From the NCBI RefSeq assembly GCF_003058225.1, contig NZ_QBUG01000004.1, positions 1 through 64,000 on the forward strand: a DNA stretch of 64,000 nt. Direction: 5' to 3'. Below the pieces are notes generated by a model. It did not search any database and was not told the origin of the DNA. It saw only the letters and a program-made list of their open reading frames with translations. Positions 43,392 through 53,166 of this stretch are shown here, one piece after another (position 1 is the first letter of the stretch; each line of letters opens with the position of its first letter). Origin of the DNA: Promicromonospora sp. AC04 (GTDB lineage Bacteria > Actinomycetota > Actinomycetes > Actinomycetales > Cellulomonadaceae). Position numbers and translations under genes: made by a program.

Positions 43392-43475
43392 ATGTCGCCC
43401 GATGGCCGGCGGGTCGTCGCCGGACGCCGGTGGACGGGTGCTCCACTCACGCGACAGTCGGTATTATCGTCCACG

Positions 43476-43493
43476 CGCGTGAGCGTTCACGCA
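43476..43493. promoter_or_regulatory. LacI operator before the rightward glycosidase gene
   Basis: CGCGTGAGCGTTCACGCA, two positions off the perfect palindrome. TATTAT (43462-43467) lies just upstream as -10, so the operator covers the expected transcription start. Confidence 0.7.
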
Positions 43494-43571
43494 CGAGAAG
43501 GCTCGCAGATCCGGCGGCTTGTGCCGGGCCCCTCGGTGGCCTTCTGACGCTCGACGAGATGAGGACCTTCG

Positions 43572-44546
43572 ATGGCGAAGCACACGAATGGCGACGCGAC
43601 CCGCCGACCGGCACCGTCTCCGCTCTTTCGCGACCCCGTCTACGACGGTGCCGCGGATCCGACCGTGATCTGGAACCGCGCGAAGCGCGAGTGGTGGATG
43701 TTCTACACGAACCGGCGCGCGTGGTCGCCCCCGATCGACGACGTGTCCTGGGTGCACGGCACCGACATCGGCATCGCTATCTCACGGGACGGCGGGACGA
43801 GCTGGCTGTACCGGGGAATCGCGCGGGGACTCGGGATCGAGCCCGGCCGGCACACCTACTGGGCGCCCGAGGTCCTCGACGACGGCGAGACCTACCACAT
43901 GTACGTGAGCGTCCTCGAGGGTGTGCCGACCCGGTGGGAGGGCCACGACGCGACGATCCGCCACTACACGAGCGGCGACCTCGTCGACTGGCGGTTCGAG
44001 TCCGCGCTCGAGCTGGGCTCGCCGGACGTCATCGATGCGTGCGTCTTCCCGCTCCCCGAGGGCGGCTTCCGCATGTGGTTCAAGGACAGGGGGCACACGT
44101 ACGCCGCGGACAGCCCCGACCTGTATCGCTGGCAGGCCAAGGGCCCTGCGGTGGAGATCTCCGTGCACGAGGGCCCGAACGTGTTCGCGCTCGGTGGCGC
44201 CTACTGGATGCTCGTCGACGAGTGGGCCGGCCTTCGTGTGCTGCGCTCGGACGACCTCGAGACCTGGCACGCCCAGGGCCGAATCCTCGACGTCTCGGGC
44301 AACCGCGAGGACGATCGCGGCTACGGCCTGCACGCGGATGTCGTCGTGGTCGGGGACGACGCCTACGTCTTCTACTTCACGCACCCGGGACGTGAGCCCG
44401 GGCAACCCGTCCGGGACGACCTGTTCGAGCATCGCCGCTCGTCGGTCCAGGTCGCGCGCGCCCGGGTCATCGAGGGTCGGCTGGTATGCGATCGGGATGC
44501 GGTCCTGGCGGGACCCTTCCTCCCGACGGACGGACCGCGGCCGTGA
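43572..44546 (+). CDS. Beta-propeller glycoside hydrolase (GH43/GH117-like)
   Basis: 324 residues, no signal. DGAADPTVIWNRAKREWWMF, HTYWAPEVLDDG and HEGPNVFALG supply the acid residues of clan-F-like five-bladed propellers. Substrate probably L-arabinosyl or related side chains; GH family assignment by eye is uncertain. Start ATG 43572 has GATGAGGA upstream; LacI operator at 43476. Confidence 0.78.
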   Translation: MAKHTNGDATRRPAPSPLFRDPVYDGAADPTVIWNRAKREWWMFYTNRRAWSPPIDDVSWVHGTDIGIAISRDGGTSWLYRGIARGLGIEPGRHTYWAPEVLDDGETYHMYVSVLEGVPTRWEGHDATIRHYTSGDLVDWRFESALELGSPDVIDACVFPLPEGGFRMWFKDRGHTYAADSPDLYRWQAKGPAVEISVHEGPNVFALGGAYWMLVDEWAGLRVLRSDDLETWHAQGRILDVSGNREDDRGYGLHADVVVVGDDAYVFYFTHPGREPGQPVRDDLFEHRRSSVQVARARVIEGRLVCDRDAVLAGPFLPTDGPRP

Positions 44547-44587
44547 CCTTCACCAGGACCCCGCCTGTACCTCGCAGCGGCCGCGGA

Positions 44588-45574
44588 TCAGGCGGACTCC
44601 CGCCAGATGACGCTCGGAACGGAGCGCCGCCGCTCGAAGCCACCGTCGGCTCCGCCCAGCGCCTTCTCGAGGACGTCCGCGACCTGCCCGGTGAGCTCTG
44701 AGCCCAGGATCGCGAGGCTGGTGAGCGCGGGGACCGTGGCGGCGCCGAGCGACAGGCCGTCGATGCCCACGATCTTCACGCGACCTGGCACCTCGATCCC
44801 CTGGCGATGGGCGGCGCGCAGCGCACCCATCGCCATCAGGTCGCTGAACGCGATGACGGTGTCCGTGTCGGGGTGGCGTTCGATCAGGGAGTCGAAACCG
44901 AGCTCGCCGGCGGCGACAGACTGTACCGGCGCCTCGCAGACGACGACGGCCTTCGCCGACGCGGGATCCACGGTGCTCTCGTACGCCTCCCGCCGGCTGC
45001 TCGGGACGTACGCCGTGCCGGCCGGCTGGCTCTCCAGCAACCCGAACCGCCGCGCACCCCGAGCCCTGAGGCCGGCGACGAGGTCGCCGAACGCGCTCGC
45101 GAAGTCGAAGTCGATCGAGTGGAGGCCGTCCGCGGTCACCGTGCGATCGATCAGCACCAGCGGCACCCCGCGGGCCGCAGAGACCAGGGCGGCCTCGTCG
45201 GGCTCGCTGATATAACCGACGATCGCGTCGACCTCGCTGGCGAGGCGGCTGATGAGCTTGAGCTCGTTCTCGTGCGAGGAGATCGTCATCTGCCAGCCGC
45301 GCTCCGACGCGGCGTCCAGCAGATCTGCGGTCAGCTCGGAGTAGTACGGGTTCCGGAAGGAGTCGACGACGAACGCGACCGTCTTGGCCTTGCTCGACCG
45401 GGCGAGGTTCGAGGCGAATCGGTTCGGGCGATAGCCAAGCCGCTCGCCGGCTTCGAGGACGCGCGCTCGGGTCTCCTCGCTGATGCGGGGCATCCCGTTC
45501 ATCGCGCGGGTCACGGTCTGGCGTGAGACGCCGGCCGCGCGGGCAATGTCCTCGATCGTCACACGCTGCTGCAT
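44588..45574 (-). CDS. LacI-family repressor (paralog 2)
   Basis: About 328 residues. VTIEDIARAAGVSRQTVTRA helix-turn-helix, NLARSSKAKTVAFVV hinge, effector domain closely following paralog 1. Start ATG 45574 (ATG 45583 possible). The recognition helices differ in one or two residues, so both LacI proteins probably bind the same five operators, while their effector domains differ enough for different sugars. Confidence 0.9.
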   Translation of the reverse strand: MQQRVTIEDIARAAGVSRQTVTRAMNGMPRISEETRARVLEAGERLGYRPNRFASNLARSSKAKTVAFVVDSFRNPYYSELTADLLDAASERGWQMTISSHENELKLISRLASEVDAIVGYISEPDEAALVSAARGVPLVLIDRTVTADGLHSIDFDFASAFGDLVAGLRARGARRFGLLESQPAGTAYVPSSRREAYESTVDPASAKAVVVCEAPVQSVAAGELGFDSLIERHPDTDTVIAFSDLMAMGALRAAHRQGIEVPGRVKIVGIDGLSLGAATVPALTSLAILGSELTGQVADVLEKALGGADGGFERRRSVPSVIWRESA

Positions 45575-45583
45575 GCCGACCAT

Positions 45584-45629
45584 TATCTCCGTGTGCCGTA
45601 GGCCCGTATCTCCGTGTGCCACAGGCCCG
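45584..45629. repeat. Tandem 23-bp direct repeat before lacI paralog 2
   Basis: TATCTCCGTGTGCCGTAGGC (45584 on) is followed immediately by a second copy at 45607-45629, 21 of 23 bases alike. It lies in the 5' region of the repressor gene and could be a regulatory site or a duplication. Confidence 0.6.
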
Positions 45630-45780
45630 CCGTCGCCCGGTCGCCCATTCCCACATACCGCAGGAATCGGCGCGTGCAGCCTTGACCTGAACGACCCGGC
45701 TCGTGGGGCTCCGGCCCTCGTTCGCTCGACGTCGCCGCACTGGCACGCGTGGCCGGCGGACTCCAGTAGCGTTCACTTGA

Positions 45781-45839
45781 CTGATGATTTCATCAGAACT
45801 GCTTGACTCGTCAGCCGATTTAGTTGATGATCTCATCAG
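45781..45839. promoter_or_regulatory. Two dyad operators and promoter of the meta-cleavage operon
   Basis: CTGATGA-TT-TCATCAG (45781-45796) and TTGATGA-TC-TCATCAG (45824-45839), 43 bp apart. TTGACT (45803-45808), spacer 17, GATGAT (45826-45831) forms a promoter whose -10 is inside the second dyad. Probable TetR (52145-52783) sites. Confidence 0.75.
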
Positions 45840-45858
45840 TTGATCCGATGGAGGACTG

Positions 45859-46731
45859 ATGATGGTGACAACGACGTCGTCGCGCAGCGAACATGCGGTG
45901 CGGGTAGGCCGGCGCGAGATCTTCGTGACCGAGGCGGGGAGCGGGCCCGCGGTCGTGCTGCTGCACGGCGGGGGCGCCGGGGCCTCCGGGGTGTCCAACT
46001 ACGACCGGAACATCGATGCGCTGGCGCAGCACTTCCGGGTCATCGTGCCGGACATGCCCGGCTACGGCAGGTCGACCAAGGGGATCGACCCGACCGACCC
46101 GTTCGGCGACCTGGCACTGTTCGTACGCGGCCTGCTCGACACGCTGGACATCGACCGCGCGCACCTCGTCGGCAACTCCTACGGCGGTGCGGCCGCGCTG
46201 AGGTGCGCGCTCGACCGGCCCGAGCGGGTCGACCGGCTCGTGCTGATGGGTCCGGGCGGCGTCGGCACCACTCGGAGCGCACCCACAAAGGGCCTGACCG
46301 CGCTGCTGGACTACTACCGGGGAGCCGGCCCGTCGCTGGAGAAGCTCGAGCGGTTCATCCGCGAGTACCTCGTGTACGACGGCGCTGCCGTCCCGCAGGA
46401 GCTGATCGAGCGGCGCTACGCGGCGAGCATCGACCCCGAGGTCATCGCCGACCCACCGTTGCGAAGGCCCTCCGGCCGCGGCGCGCTGCGGACGCTGCTG
46501 CGGATGGACTTCACCCGCGACCGGAGGCTGCGCAGGCTCGCGGCGCCCACGCTCGTGCTCTGGGGAGCCGACGACAAGGTCAACCGGCCCGAGGGCGGGC
46601 ACGCGCTGCTCAACGCGATCCCACGGTGTGACCTCTACGTAGCCGCGCGGACCGGCCACTGGGTGCAGTGGGAGCGCGCCGAGCTGTTCAACTCCCTGAC
46701 CATCGACTTCCTGACGCGAGGTGACTCATGA
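45859..46731 (+). CDS. Meta-cleavage product C-C hydrolase (MhpC/BphD-like)
   Basis: 290 residues. Alpha/beta hydrolase: oxyanion HGGGAGASG, nucleophile Ser107 (GNSYGG), acid in LWGADDKV, His in RTGHWVQWE. Cleaves 2-hydroxy-6-oxo-dienoate ring-fission products. First gene of the operon; GGAGG precedes ATG 45859; its stop overlaps the dioxygenase start. Confidence 0.9.
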   Translation: MMVTTTSSRSEHAVRVGRREIFVTEAGSGPAVVLLHGGGAGASGVSNYDRNIDALAQHFRVIVPDMPGYGRSTKGIDPTDPFGDLALFVRGLLDTLDIDRAHLVGNSYGGAAALRCALDRPERVDRLVLMGPGGVGTTRSAPTKGLTALLDYYRGAGPSLEKLERFIREYLVYDGAAVPQELIERRYAASIDPEVIADPPLRRPSGRGALRTLLRMDFTRDRRLRRLAAPTLVLWGADDKVNRPEGGHALLNAIPRCDLYVAARTGHWVQWERAELFNSLTIDFLTRGDS

Positions 46732-47756
46732 CCACGCTCCTGCCCCGGCCCGCCACCGGCCCGTCGGTGTTCGGCGCCGTCCACCTCGGCTATGTGGTCG
46801 TCGAGACCGAGCGGTTCACCGAGTGGCACCGCTTCGGCGCCGACGCCATCGGCCTCCACGTCGACGAGCTGGACCGAGACACCATGCGCTTCCGCATGGA
46901 CGATCGCGAGTGCCGCTTCCTGCTCCGGCGCGGCCCGGCGGAAGACCTCGTCGGCGCGGGCTGGCAGGTGGACGACCACGAGACCTTCGACGAGATCCTG
47001 TCCCGCGTCGCGGACCGCAGTGTCCCGGTCACGGAAGGGACCGCCGAGGAGTGCGCGCTGCGCGGCGTCGAGCGGCTGTGGCGGTTCCCCGGCCCCAAGG
47101 GCATATCGACCGAGATCTTCACCCGCGCCCGGACCACCGCCGCACCCCTGAAGATGCTCAACAGCGCTTTCGTGACCGGCGCCGCAGGGATGGGGCACCT
47201 GGCGATCACGACGAAGCGCCCGGACGAGCTGCGCAGCTACTACAACACCGTCTTCGATGCGCGCATCACCGACTTCATCGACGAGAACATCAGCGGTCTC
47301 ACGCTGAAGATCCGGTTCCTGCGGGTCAACGAGCGGCATCACTCGATCGCCGTCGCGAACGTCAACGGCGTCCGGATCGACCCGATCCGCACCAGCATCC
47401 AGCACATGAACATCCAGATCGAGACGCTCGACGACCTCCTGGCGTCGTTCGAGCGCGTCACCGACCTGGGCTTCGCGATGGCCTGGAGCGTGGGTCAGCA
47501 CACCAACGACCGCGAGCTGTCGTACTACTCCGTCACCCCGTCGGGCTTCGAGCTGGAGGTCGGCTGGAACCCGGTGGTCATCACCCCGGAGCTGGAGTCC
47601 ACGTGGGACCCGTCCACCTATCAGGGCATCTCGATCTGGGGGCACAAGCCCGTCGGCGAGACGGTGGTGACGAAGATGGCCCAGTTCCAGGGCGCCCTGA
47701 GGTCGTTGCGGGAGCGCGAGGTCGTCGTGTCGGAGCTCAGCGAGGTGCGTCGATGA
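46728..47756 (+). CDS. Extradiol (catechol 2,3-type) dioxygenase, VOC family
   Basis: 342 residues, two VOC repeats. Iron ligands His157 (GMGHLAIT), His226 (IQHMNIQI) and Glu277 (SGFELEVGW) are present, as in BphC. Opens a 2,3-dihydroxylated ring next to the hydroxyls. ATGA overlaps on both sides. Confidence 0.92.
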   Translation: MTTLLPRPATGPSVFGAVHLGYVVVETERFTEWHRFGADAIGLHVDELDRDTMRFRMDDRECRFLLRRGPAEDLVGAGWQVDDHETFDEILSRVADRSVPVTEGTAEECALRGVERLWRFPGPKGISTEIFTRARTTAAPLKMLNSAFVTGAAGMGHLAITTKRPDELRSYYNTVFDARITDFIDENISGLTLKIRFLRVNERHHSIAVANVNGVRIDPIRTSIQHMNIQIETLDDLLASFERVTDLGFAMAWSVGQHTNDRELSYYSVTPSGFELEVGWNPVVITPELESTWDPSTYQGISIWGHKPVGETVVTKMAQFQGALRSLREREVVVSELSEVRR

Positions 47757-49390
47757 GCGCGGCCGAGGTGCGCCCGTTCGACGTCGCCGTCGTCGGGTAC
47801 GGCCCCGTCGGCGTCACCGCGGCGAACCTGCTCGGCGAGATGGGCCTGCGGGTTCTTGTCCTCGACCGCGAGCCCTCGGTGTACGAGCGCGCCCGGGCGA
47901 TCTCCACCGACGAGGAGGTGATCCGCATCTGGCAGGCGATCGGCCTGTCCGAACGGCTCAAGGCCGACATGCTGAGCGAGAAGCCGATCGACTTCGTCGA
48001 CGCCGACGGGCAGTCGTTCATGAGCATCGTCCCGACGCCCCGCGGCAACGCGCACCCGACCCAGCTGTTCATCTACCAGCCGGCACTCGAGGAGGTGCTC
48101 CGCGCCGGCGTCGGGCGTTACCCGAACGTCGCGGTCCGGCTCGGGCACGAGTGCCTCGGCCTCACGCAGGACGCCGAGGGCGTCGACCTCACGGTCCGCG
48201 CCCGGGACGGCGTCGGGACCTACGGCGTTCGTGCACGCTACGTGATCGCCGCCGACGGCGGATCGAGCCCGATCCGCGGACAGCTCGGCATCGGGTTCGA
48301 GGGCAGGACGTACGAGGACCGCTGGGTGGTCATCGACACCAAGGTGAAGCAGGAGTGGCCGGAGGTCGAGCGGCTGCGCTTTCACTGCGACCCGCAGCGC
48401 CCGGCAGTCGACTGCCCCACGCCCCTCGGCCACCACCGCTGGGAGTTCCCCATCCTGCCCGGGGACGACGAGGCGCAGCTGATCACCGAGCCCGCGGTGC
48501 GTCGCCTGCTCGCCGACCAGGGCATCGGCCCGGAGCACGTCGACATCCTCCGCGCCGTGGTCTACAGCCACCACGTCCGGCTCGCCGACCGGTGGCGCGT
48601 CGGCCGGGTCTTCCTCGCGGGCGACGCCGCGCACGTCATGCCGCCGTGGATCGGAGAAGGTATGGCGTCGGGCGTTCGAGACGTCTGGAACCTGTGCTGG
48701 AAGCTCGACGCCGTCCTGCGGGGCGAGCTGCCCGAGACCCTGCTCGACAGCTACCAGGCCGAACGGCAGCCACACGTGCGCAAGGTCACGCGCGCCGCCG
48801 TGAACATCGGCCGGCTCATCACCGAACGCAACCGCCTGGTGACCACGGTCCGCGACCCGCTGATGCGAGCGGCGATGCGTGTCCCCGGCCTGGGTGCCTT
48901 CATCCGCGGCGCGAGCTGGTTCCCGCGCTCCCGCTACCCCGACGGCTTCTTCGTCCGCAGCCGCTCGGTGCTCCGGACGCTCGGCGCGGGGCGTGGACGC
49001 ACCGTCGGCGGATGGCAGGTCCCGCAGCCATGGGTGCTGCACCCGGTGGGTATGCGGATGCGGATGGATGATGCGCTGCCGCAGGGCTGGGTCGTCCTCC
49101 GCACGGCGCCGGCAGGCCGCGACCGCGGCGCCGAGGCCTGGCGGCTCGCGGGCGTCCCGGTGATCGACGTGCGCTCGCCGGGATCGAGGACCGGCAGCGG
49201 TGCGATCGTCGACACGGACGGCTCGCTCCTCGCCTGGCTCGCGAAGGGTCGAGCCGACGTCGTCGTGCTGCGCCCGGACGGTTTCGTGTACACCTCGGCC
49301 GGAGGGCGCGGGCACCTCGCGGCACCGCCGTTCGGCGCCGCTGCGCACGCCGGAGCGGCGCAGGCCGTCTCGGCCCGGGCCGTCGCATGA
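47753..49390 (+). CDS. FAD-dependent aromatic hydroxylase (MhpA-like)
   Basis: 545 residues. FAD Rossmann VVGYGPVGVTAANLLGEMG, GDG-type motif FLAGDAAHVMPPWIGEGMAS, and a C-terminal thioredoxin-like domain, as in 3-(3-hydroxyphenyl)propionate hydroxylase. Adds the second ring hydroxyl before cleavage. Natural substrate is inferred from the family only. Confidence 0.88.
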   Translation: MSAAEVRPFDVAVVGYGPVGVTAANLLGEMGLRVLVLDREPSVYERARAISTDEEVIRIWQAIGLSERLKADMLSEKPIDFVDADGQSFMSIVPTPRGNAHPTQLFIYQPALEEVLRAGVGRYPNVAVRLGHECLGLTQDAEGVDLTVRARDGVGTYGVRARYVIAADGGSSPIRGQLGIGFEGRTYEDRWVVIDTKVKQEWPEVERLRFHCDPQRPAVDCPTPLGHHRWEFPILPGDDEAQLITEPAVRRLLADQGIGPEHVDILRAVVYSHHVRLADRWRVGRVFLAGDAAHVMPPWIGEGMASGVRDVWNLCWKLDAVLRGELPETLLDSYQAERQPHVRKVTRAAVNIGRLITERNRLVTTVRDPLMRAAMRVPGLGAFIRGASWFPRSRYPDGFFVRSRSVLRTLGAGRGRTVGGWQVPQPWVLHPVGMRMRMDDALPQGWVVLRTAPAGRDRGAEAWRLAGVPVIDVRSPGSRTGSGAIVDTDGSLLAWLAKGRADVVVLRPDGFVYTSAGGRGHLAAPPFGAAAHAGAAQAVSARAVA

Positions 49391-50181
49391 GCCGGATCTA
49401 CCGCCTCGGCCTGCTTGCCGACCGGCTGGAGACCGCCGCCGCGACACGGACCCCGATCCCGCCGCTACGGAACGACGTCGGCGCGGCGAGCGTCTCCGCT
49501 GCCTACGCCGTGCAGGCCGAGCTCACCCGTCGCAGGGTGGCTCGTGGCGGGCGCGTCGTCGGCCGCAAGGTGGGCCTGACCTCACCCGCGGTGCAGGCCC
49601 AGCTCCGGGTCGACCAGCCCGACTTCGGCGTGCTCTTCGCCGACATGCAGGTCGCCGACGGCGGGACCGTGCCCGCGGGCACGCTGCTCCAGCCCAAGAT
49701 CGAGGCCGAGGTCGCGTTCGTGCTTCGCGAGGACCTCGTCGGTGAGCTCGACCTGGCGCAGGTCCGGGGCGCCGTCGCCCACGCCGTCGCCGCGCTCGAG
49801 ATCGTCGACAGCCGGATCGAGGACTGGGACATCGGCATCGTCGACACGGTCGCCGACAACGGTTCGTCGGCCCTGTTCGTGCTCGGCGGTGCTCACCGAA
49901 CCCTCGACGAGATCGAGCCGCGCGACGTCGGTATGTCGCTGTCGGTCGACGGCAGGGTCGCCTCCACCGGCTCCGGCGAGGCGTGCCTCGGAGATCCGCT
50001 CGCGGCGCTGCTCTGGCTCGCACGGACCGCCCAGGACCATGGCGCCCCCCTCCGCGCCGGCGAGGTCGTCCTGTCGGGCGCGCTCGGCCCCATGGTCACG
50101 GCCGTTCCCGGGACCACCTACTTCGCAGAGATCACACCACTCGGCTCGGTCTCGGTCGAGTTCGGAAAGGAACAAGCATGA
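49387..50181 (+). CDS. 2-keto-4-pentenoate hydratase
   Basis: 264 residues. FAH-like hydratase: [44 protein letters not shown]. Hydrates 2-hydroxypentadienoate to 4-hydroxy-2-oxovalerate. ATGA overlaps on both sides. Confidence 0.92.
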   Translation: MSRIYRLGLLADRLETAAATRTPIPPLRNDVGAASVSAAYAVQAELTRRRVARGGRVVGRKVGLTSPAVQAQLRVDQPDFGVLFADMQVADGGTVPAGTLLQPKIEAEVAFVLREDLVGELDLAQVRGAVAHAVAALEIVDSRIEDWDIGIVDTVADNGSSALFVLGGAHRTLDEIEPRDVGMSLSVDGRVASTGSGEACLGDPLAALLWLARTAQDHGAPLRAGEVVLSGALGPMVTAVPGTTYFAEITPLGSVSVEFGKEQA

Positions 50182-51140
50182 GTCGGACCAAGGTCGCCGT
50201 GATCGGGTCGGGCAACATCGGCACCGATCTGATGTTCAAGATCCTCCGTCTGTCCGGCTCGCTCGAGCTGGCCGCGCTCGTCGGCATCGACCCTGCCTCC
50301 GACGGCCTCGCGCGTGCGGCACGGCTCGGCGTCGTCACCGTCTCCGACGGGATCGACGGGCTCATCGGGACGGATGGCTTCGACGACATCCAGATCGTGT
50401 TCGACGCGACCTCCGCCGGGGCGCACGTCGTGAACGCCGCGAAGCTCGCGCCCTTCGGCAAACGCATCATCGACCTCACCCCGGCCGCCGTCGGCCCCTA
50501 CGTGGTGCCACCCGTGAACCTCGGCGCGCACCTGGACGCCACCGACGTCAACATGGTCACGTGCGGGGGCCAGGCCACGATCCCGATAGTCGCCGCGATC
50601 AGCCGGATCACCCCCGTGCCGTACGCGGAGATCGTCGCGTCGATCGCGTCCAGGTCCGCGGGGCCCGGCACCCGCGCGAACATCGACGAGTTCACCGAGA
50701 CCACCGCGGCCGCGATCGAGCAGGTCGGCGGCGCCGGACGCGGCAAGGCGATCATCATCCTCAACCCTGCCGAGCCGCCGCGCATCATGCGGGACACCGT
50801 GCTCGCCCTCATCGGGGACGCCGACCACGACGAGATCCGAGCCTCCGTCGCCGAGATGGTCGGCCAGGTCTCGGCCTACGTGCCCGGATACCGGCTCAAG
50901 CAGGAGGTGCAGTTCCGTGCCCTGGGCGTCGACGAGCCCGTCCACACCCTGCTGCCCGCCGGCTCGCCGCCCGTCACCCACCAGGTCTCGGTGTTCCTCG
51001 AGGTCGAGGGCGCCGGGCACTACCTGCCCGCCTACGCCGGGAACCTCGACATCATGACCTCGGCCGCCCTTCGGGTGGCCGAGCGCATCGCCGAGCACAC
51101 CACTGAGCAGCACACAGAAGAGCAGGAGCCTGTTCGATGA
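50178..51140 (+). CDS. Acylating acetaldehyde dehydrogenase
   Basis: 320 residues. Rossmann [16 protein letters not shown], catalytic Cys129 ([10 protein letters not shown]), and the MhpF/DmpF C-terminal domain. Turns acetaldehyde plus CoA into acetyl-CoA, in complex with the aldolase encoded next; ATGA overlap to it. Confidence 0.93.
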   Translation: MSRTKVAVIGSGNIGTDLMFKILRLSGSLELAALVGIDPASDGLARAARLGVVTVSDGIDGLIGTDGFDDIQIVFDATSAGAHVVNAAKLAPFGKRIIDLTPAAVGPYVVPPVNLGAHLDATDVNMVTCGGQATIPIVAAISRITPVPYAEIVASIASRSAGPGTRANIDEFTETTAAAIEQVGGAGRGKAIIILNPAEPPRIMRDTVLALIGDADHDEIRASVAEMVGQVSAYVPGYRLKQEVQFRALGVDEPVHTLLPAGSPPVTHQVSVFLEVEGAGHYLPAYAGNLDIMTSAALRVAERIAEHTTEQHTEEQEPVR

Positions 51141-52171
51141 CCAGCATCTTCATCCAGGACGTCACGCTGCGGGACGGGCTGCACGCCCTCCGCCACCGCG
51201 TCGACCCCGACGACGTGCGCCGGATCGTCGCGGCCCTGGACGCCGCCGGCGTGGACGCGATCGAGGTCACGCACGGCGACGGGCTCGCCGGTGGCTCGCT
51301 CAACTACGGGCCGGGCAGCCACACCGACTGGGAATGGATCTCCGCCGCCGCCGAGACCGTGCGGAACGCGCGCCTGACCGCGCTCGTCCTGCCCGGTATC
51401 GGCACGGTTCATGACCTCAGGCGCGCCTACGACCTCGGCGTCCGCTCCGTCCGCGTCGCCACGCACTGCACCGAGGCGGACGTGTCGGCGCAGCACATCG
51501 GATTCGCCCGTGAGCTCGGCATGGACGTCTCCGGCTTCCTGATGATGAGCCACCTGGCCAACCCGATGCGGCTCGCCGACCAGGCGAAGCTCATGGAGTC
51601 CTATGGCGCGAACTGCATCTACGTCACCGACTCCGGCGGGTACCTCACCCCGCGCGGCGTCACCGAACGGGTCCGCGCCTACCGGGACGTCCTCGACCCG
51701 GCCACCGAGGTCGGCATCCACGCGCACGAGAACCTCAGCCTCTCCGTCGCCAACAGCGTCGTTGCCGTCGAGGAGGGCGCCACGCGGGTCGATGCTTCGC
51801 TCGCCGGCCTCGGGGCGGGTGCGGGCAACTGCCCGATCGAGCCGTTCGTCGCCGTCGCCAACCGGTACGGCTGGCAGCACGGCGCCGACCTGTTCGCCCT
51901 GCAGGACGCCGCCGACGACCTTGTCCGCCCGCTCATGGACCGTCCGGTCAGGGTGGACCGCGAGACCCTCACCCTCGGCTACACGGGCGTCTACTCCAGC
52001 TTCCTGCGCCACGCGGAACGCGCCGCCGCGGACCACGGCGTCGACGCCCGGGACATCCTCACCGAGGTCGGCAACCGGAAGCTCGTCGGCGGCCAGGAGG
52101 ACATGATCGTCGACATCGTCCTCGACCGGGTCGCCGCCCGTCGCTCAGGTGATCGCCGGCAGCTTCGGTAG
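51137..52171 (+). CDS. 4-hydroxy-2-oxovalerate aldolase
   Basis: 344 residues. DmpG/MhpE type: [14 protein letters not shown], metal-binding [13 protein letters not shown], and [14 protein letters not shown]. Splits 4-hydroxy-2-oxovalerate to pyruvate and acetaldehyde, which is channelled to the dehydrogenase. Last gene; its 3' end overlaps the convergent tetR gene by 27 bp. Confidence 0.93.
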   Translation: MTSIFIQDVTLRDGLHALRHRVDPDDVRRIVAALDAAGVDAIEVTHGDGLAGGSLNYGPGSHTDWEWISAAAETVRNARLTALVLPGIGTVHDLRRAYDLGVRSVRVATHCTEADVSAQHIGFARELGMDVSGFLMMSHLANPMRLADQAKLMESYGANCIYVTDSGGYLTPRGVTERVRAYRDVLDPATEVGIHAHENLSLSVANSVVAVEEGATRVDASLAGLGAGAGNCPIEPFVAVANRYGWQHGADLFALQDAADDLVRPLMDRPVRVDRETLTLGYTGVYSSFLRHAERAAADHGVDARDILTEVGNRKLVGGQEDMIVDIVLDRVAARRSGDRRQLR

Positions 52172-52783
52172 CGGACGCGTACTGATCTCCCGGGCCTCCT
52201 CGGGGCCCAGCCCGAACATCAGGAGCACTCGCTCGGTGAAGCCGTCCGACGCGGCGCCGTCGTCCAGCGAGGCATCGGACTCGAGAAGCTGCAGCAGGCC
52301 GAGCAGCGCGCCGCCGGCGGCCATCATGCCGAGCTCCGGGTCCGGCATGTCGAACCGCCCGGCCTCGATCCCTGCGGCGATGTCCGCTACCGCGCGGGGG
52401 CGCAGTCCACGATCCGTGACCAGCACTGACGTGCCTGTGTTCAGGATGATCCGCACCAGCTCCGGATAGGCCCGCTGCAACCGGCCCGTCATCCTGAAGC
52501 TGCGGGCGAAGACCTCAGCGGGATCGGTGAGCCCGGCCACCGCCTCGTCACGCAGTGCGCTCCAGGTGTCGAGCGCTGTGGCGACAGCCTCGTCGAACAG
52601 CTCCTCCTTGGACGAGAAGTGGTTGTAGAAGGAGCCGAAGCCGACGTCGGCGGCCTCCGTGATCACCTGGATGCTGACGTTCGTCCTCCCGCTGGCCAGG
52701 AAGGCCTGCGCGGCGCTCACCAGGGCGGCACGAGTGCGTGCCTTGCGCCGATCGAGCCTGGTCGACGGGCTCTCAACGCTCAC
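52145..52783 (-). CDS. TetR-family regulator of the meta-cleavage operon (inferred)
   Basis: 212 residues. TetR helix-turn-helix [30 protein letters not shown], helical effector domain. GTG 52783 has GGGAG upstream. It converges on the operon's end, and a partial copy of the operon's dyad (CTGACGGATTCATCAC) lies 32 bp upstream of its start, which points to shared regulation and autocontrol. Confidence 0.85.
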   Translation of the reverse strand: MSVESPSTRLDRRKARTRAALVSAAQAFLASGRTNVSIQVITEAADVGFGSFYNHFSSKEELFDEAVATALDTWSALRDEAVAGLTDPAEVFARSFRMTGRLQRAYPELVRIILNTGTSVLVTDRGLRPRAVADIAAGIEAGRFDMPDPELGMMAAGGALLGLLQLLESDASLDDGAASDGFTERVLLMFGLGPEEAREISTRPLPKLPAIT

Positions 52784-52814
52784 GGACGCTCCCTCGGACG
52801 ACGGTCCGTCGGTT

Positions 52815-52830
52815 CTGACGGATTCATCAC
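52815..52830. promoter_or_regulatory. Partial copy of the meta-cleavage dyad before tetR
   Basis: CTGACGGATTCATCAC matches 12 of 16 bases of the dyad at 45781-45796 and lies 32 bp upstream of the tetR start. Confidence 0.45.
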
Positions 52831-52860
52831 CAAGGATCGCATGTCGACTACGCCGGCGCG

Positions 52861-53103
52861 CTGCCTGCCCGGCCGATCCGGGTCGGCGACAAAAGGTCCC
52901 TGCTCGTGATCGCCAACCTTGACGACGGGCCGCGCCGTTACACCCACCTGCAGCGTGCAGTACCCGACATATCCCAGCGCATGCTCACCCTCACACTGCG
53001 TCAGCTCGACGAGGACGGGCTGGTCAGCCGGACCGCGTACGCCGAGGTGCCACCCCGCGTCGAGCACTCCTTGACCCCCTGGGTCCAACCCGTAGAGGTC
53101 TGA
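52861..53103 (+). pseudogene. hxlR-family regulator remnant
   Basis: About 80 codons: PIRVGDKRSLLVIANLDDGP then RRYTHLQRAVPDISQRMLT and AYAEVPPRVEHSLTPW. This matches the HxlR winged helix, but the N-terminal Cys block is gone, no start codon opens the frame, and the C terminus stops early at VEHSLTPWVQPVEV. An internal GTG (52906) would make 65 residues. Probably dead. Confidence 0.65.
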
Positions 53104-53109
53104 CACTCG

Positions 53110-53150
53110 TGTCAGACGTGCAGGTCACCGGCTGGCCTGCACGTCTGACA
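53110..53150. terminator. Perfect 15-bp hairpin between convergent genes
   Basis: TGTCAGACGTGCAGG (53110-53124), 11-nt loop, exact complement at 53136-53150. It lies between the hxlR remnant and the GH42 stop and can terminate both strands. Confidence 0.7.
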
Positions 53151-53166
53151 TGTCATGTGCGGCGGC

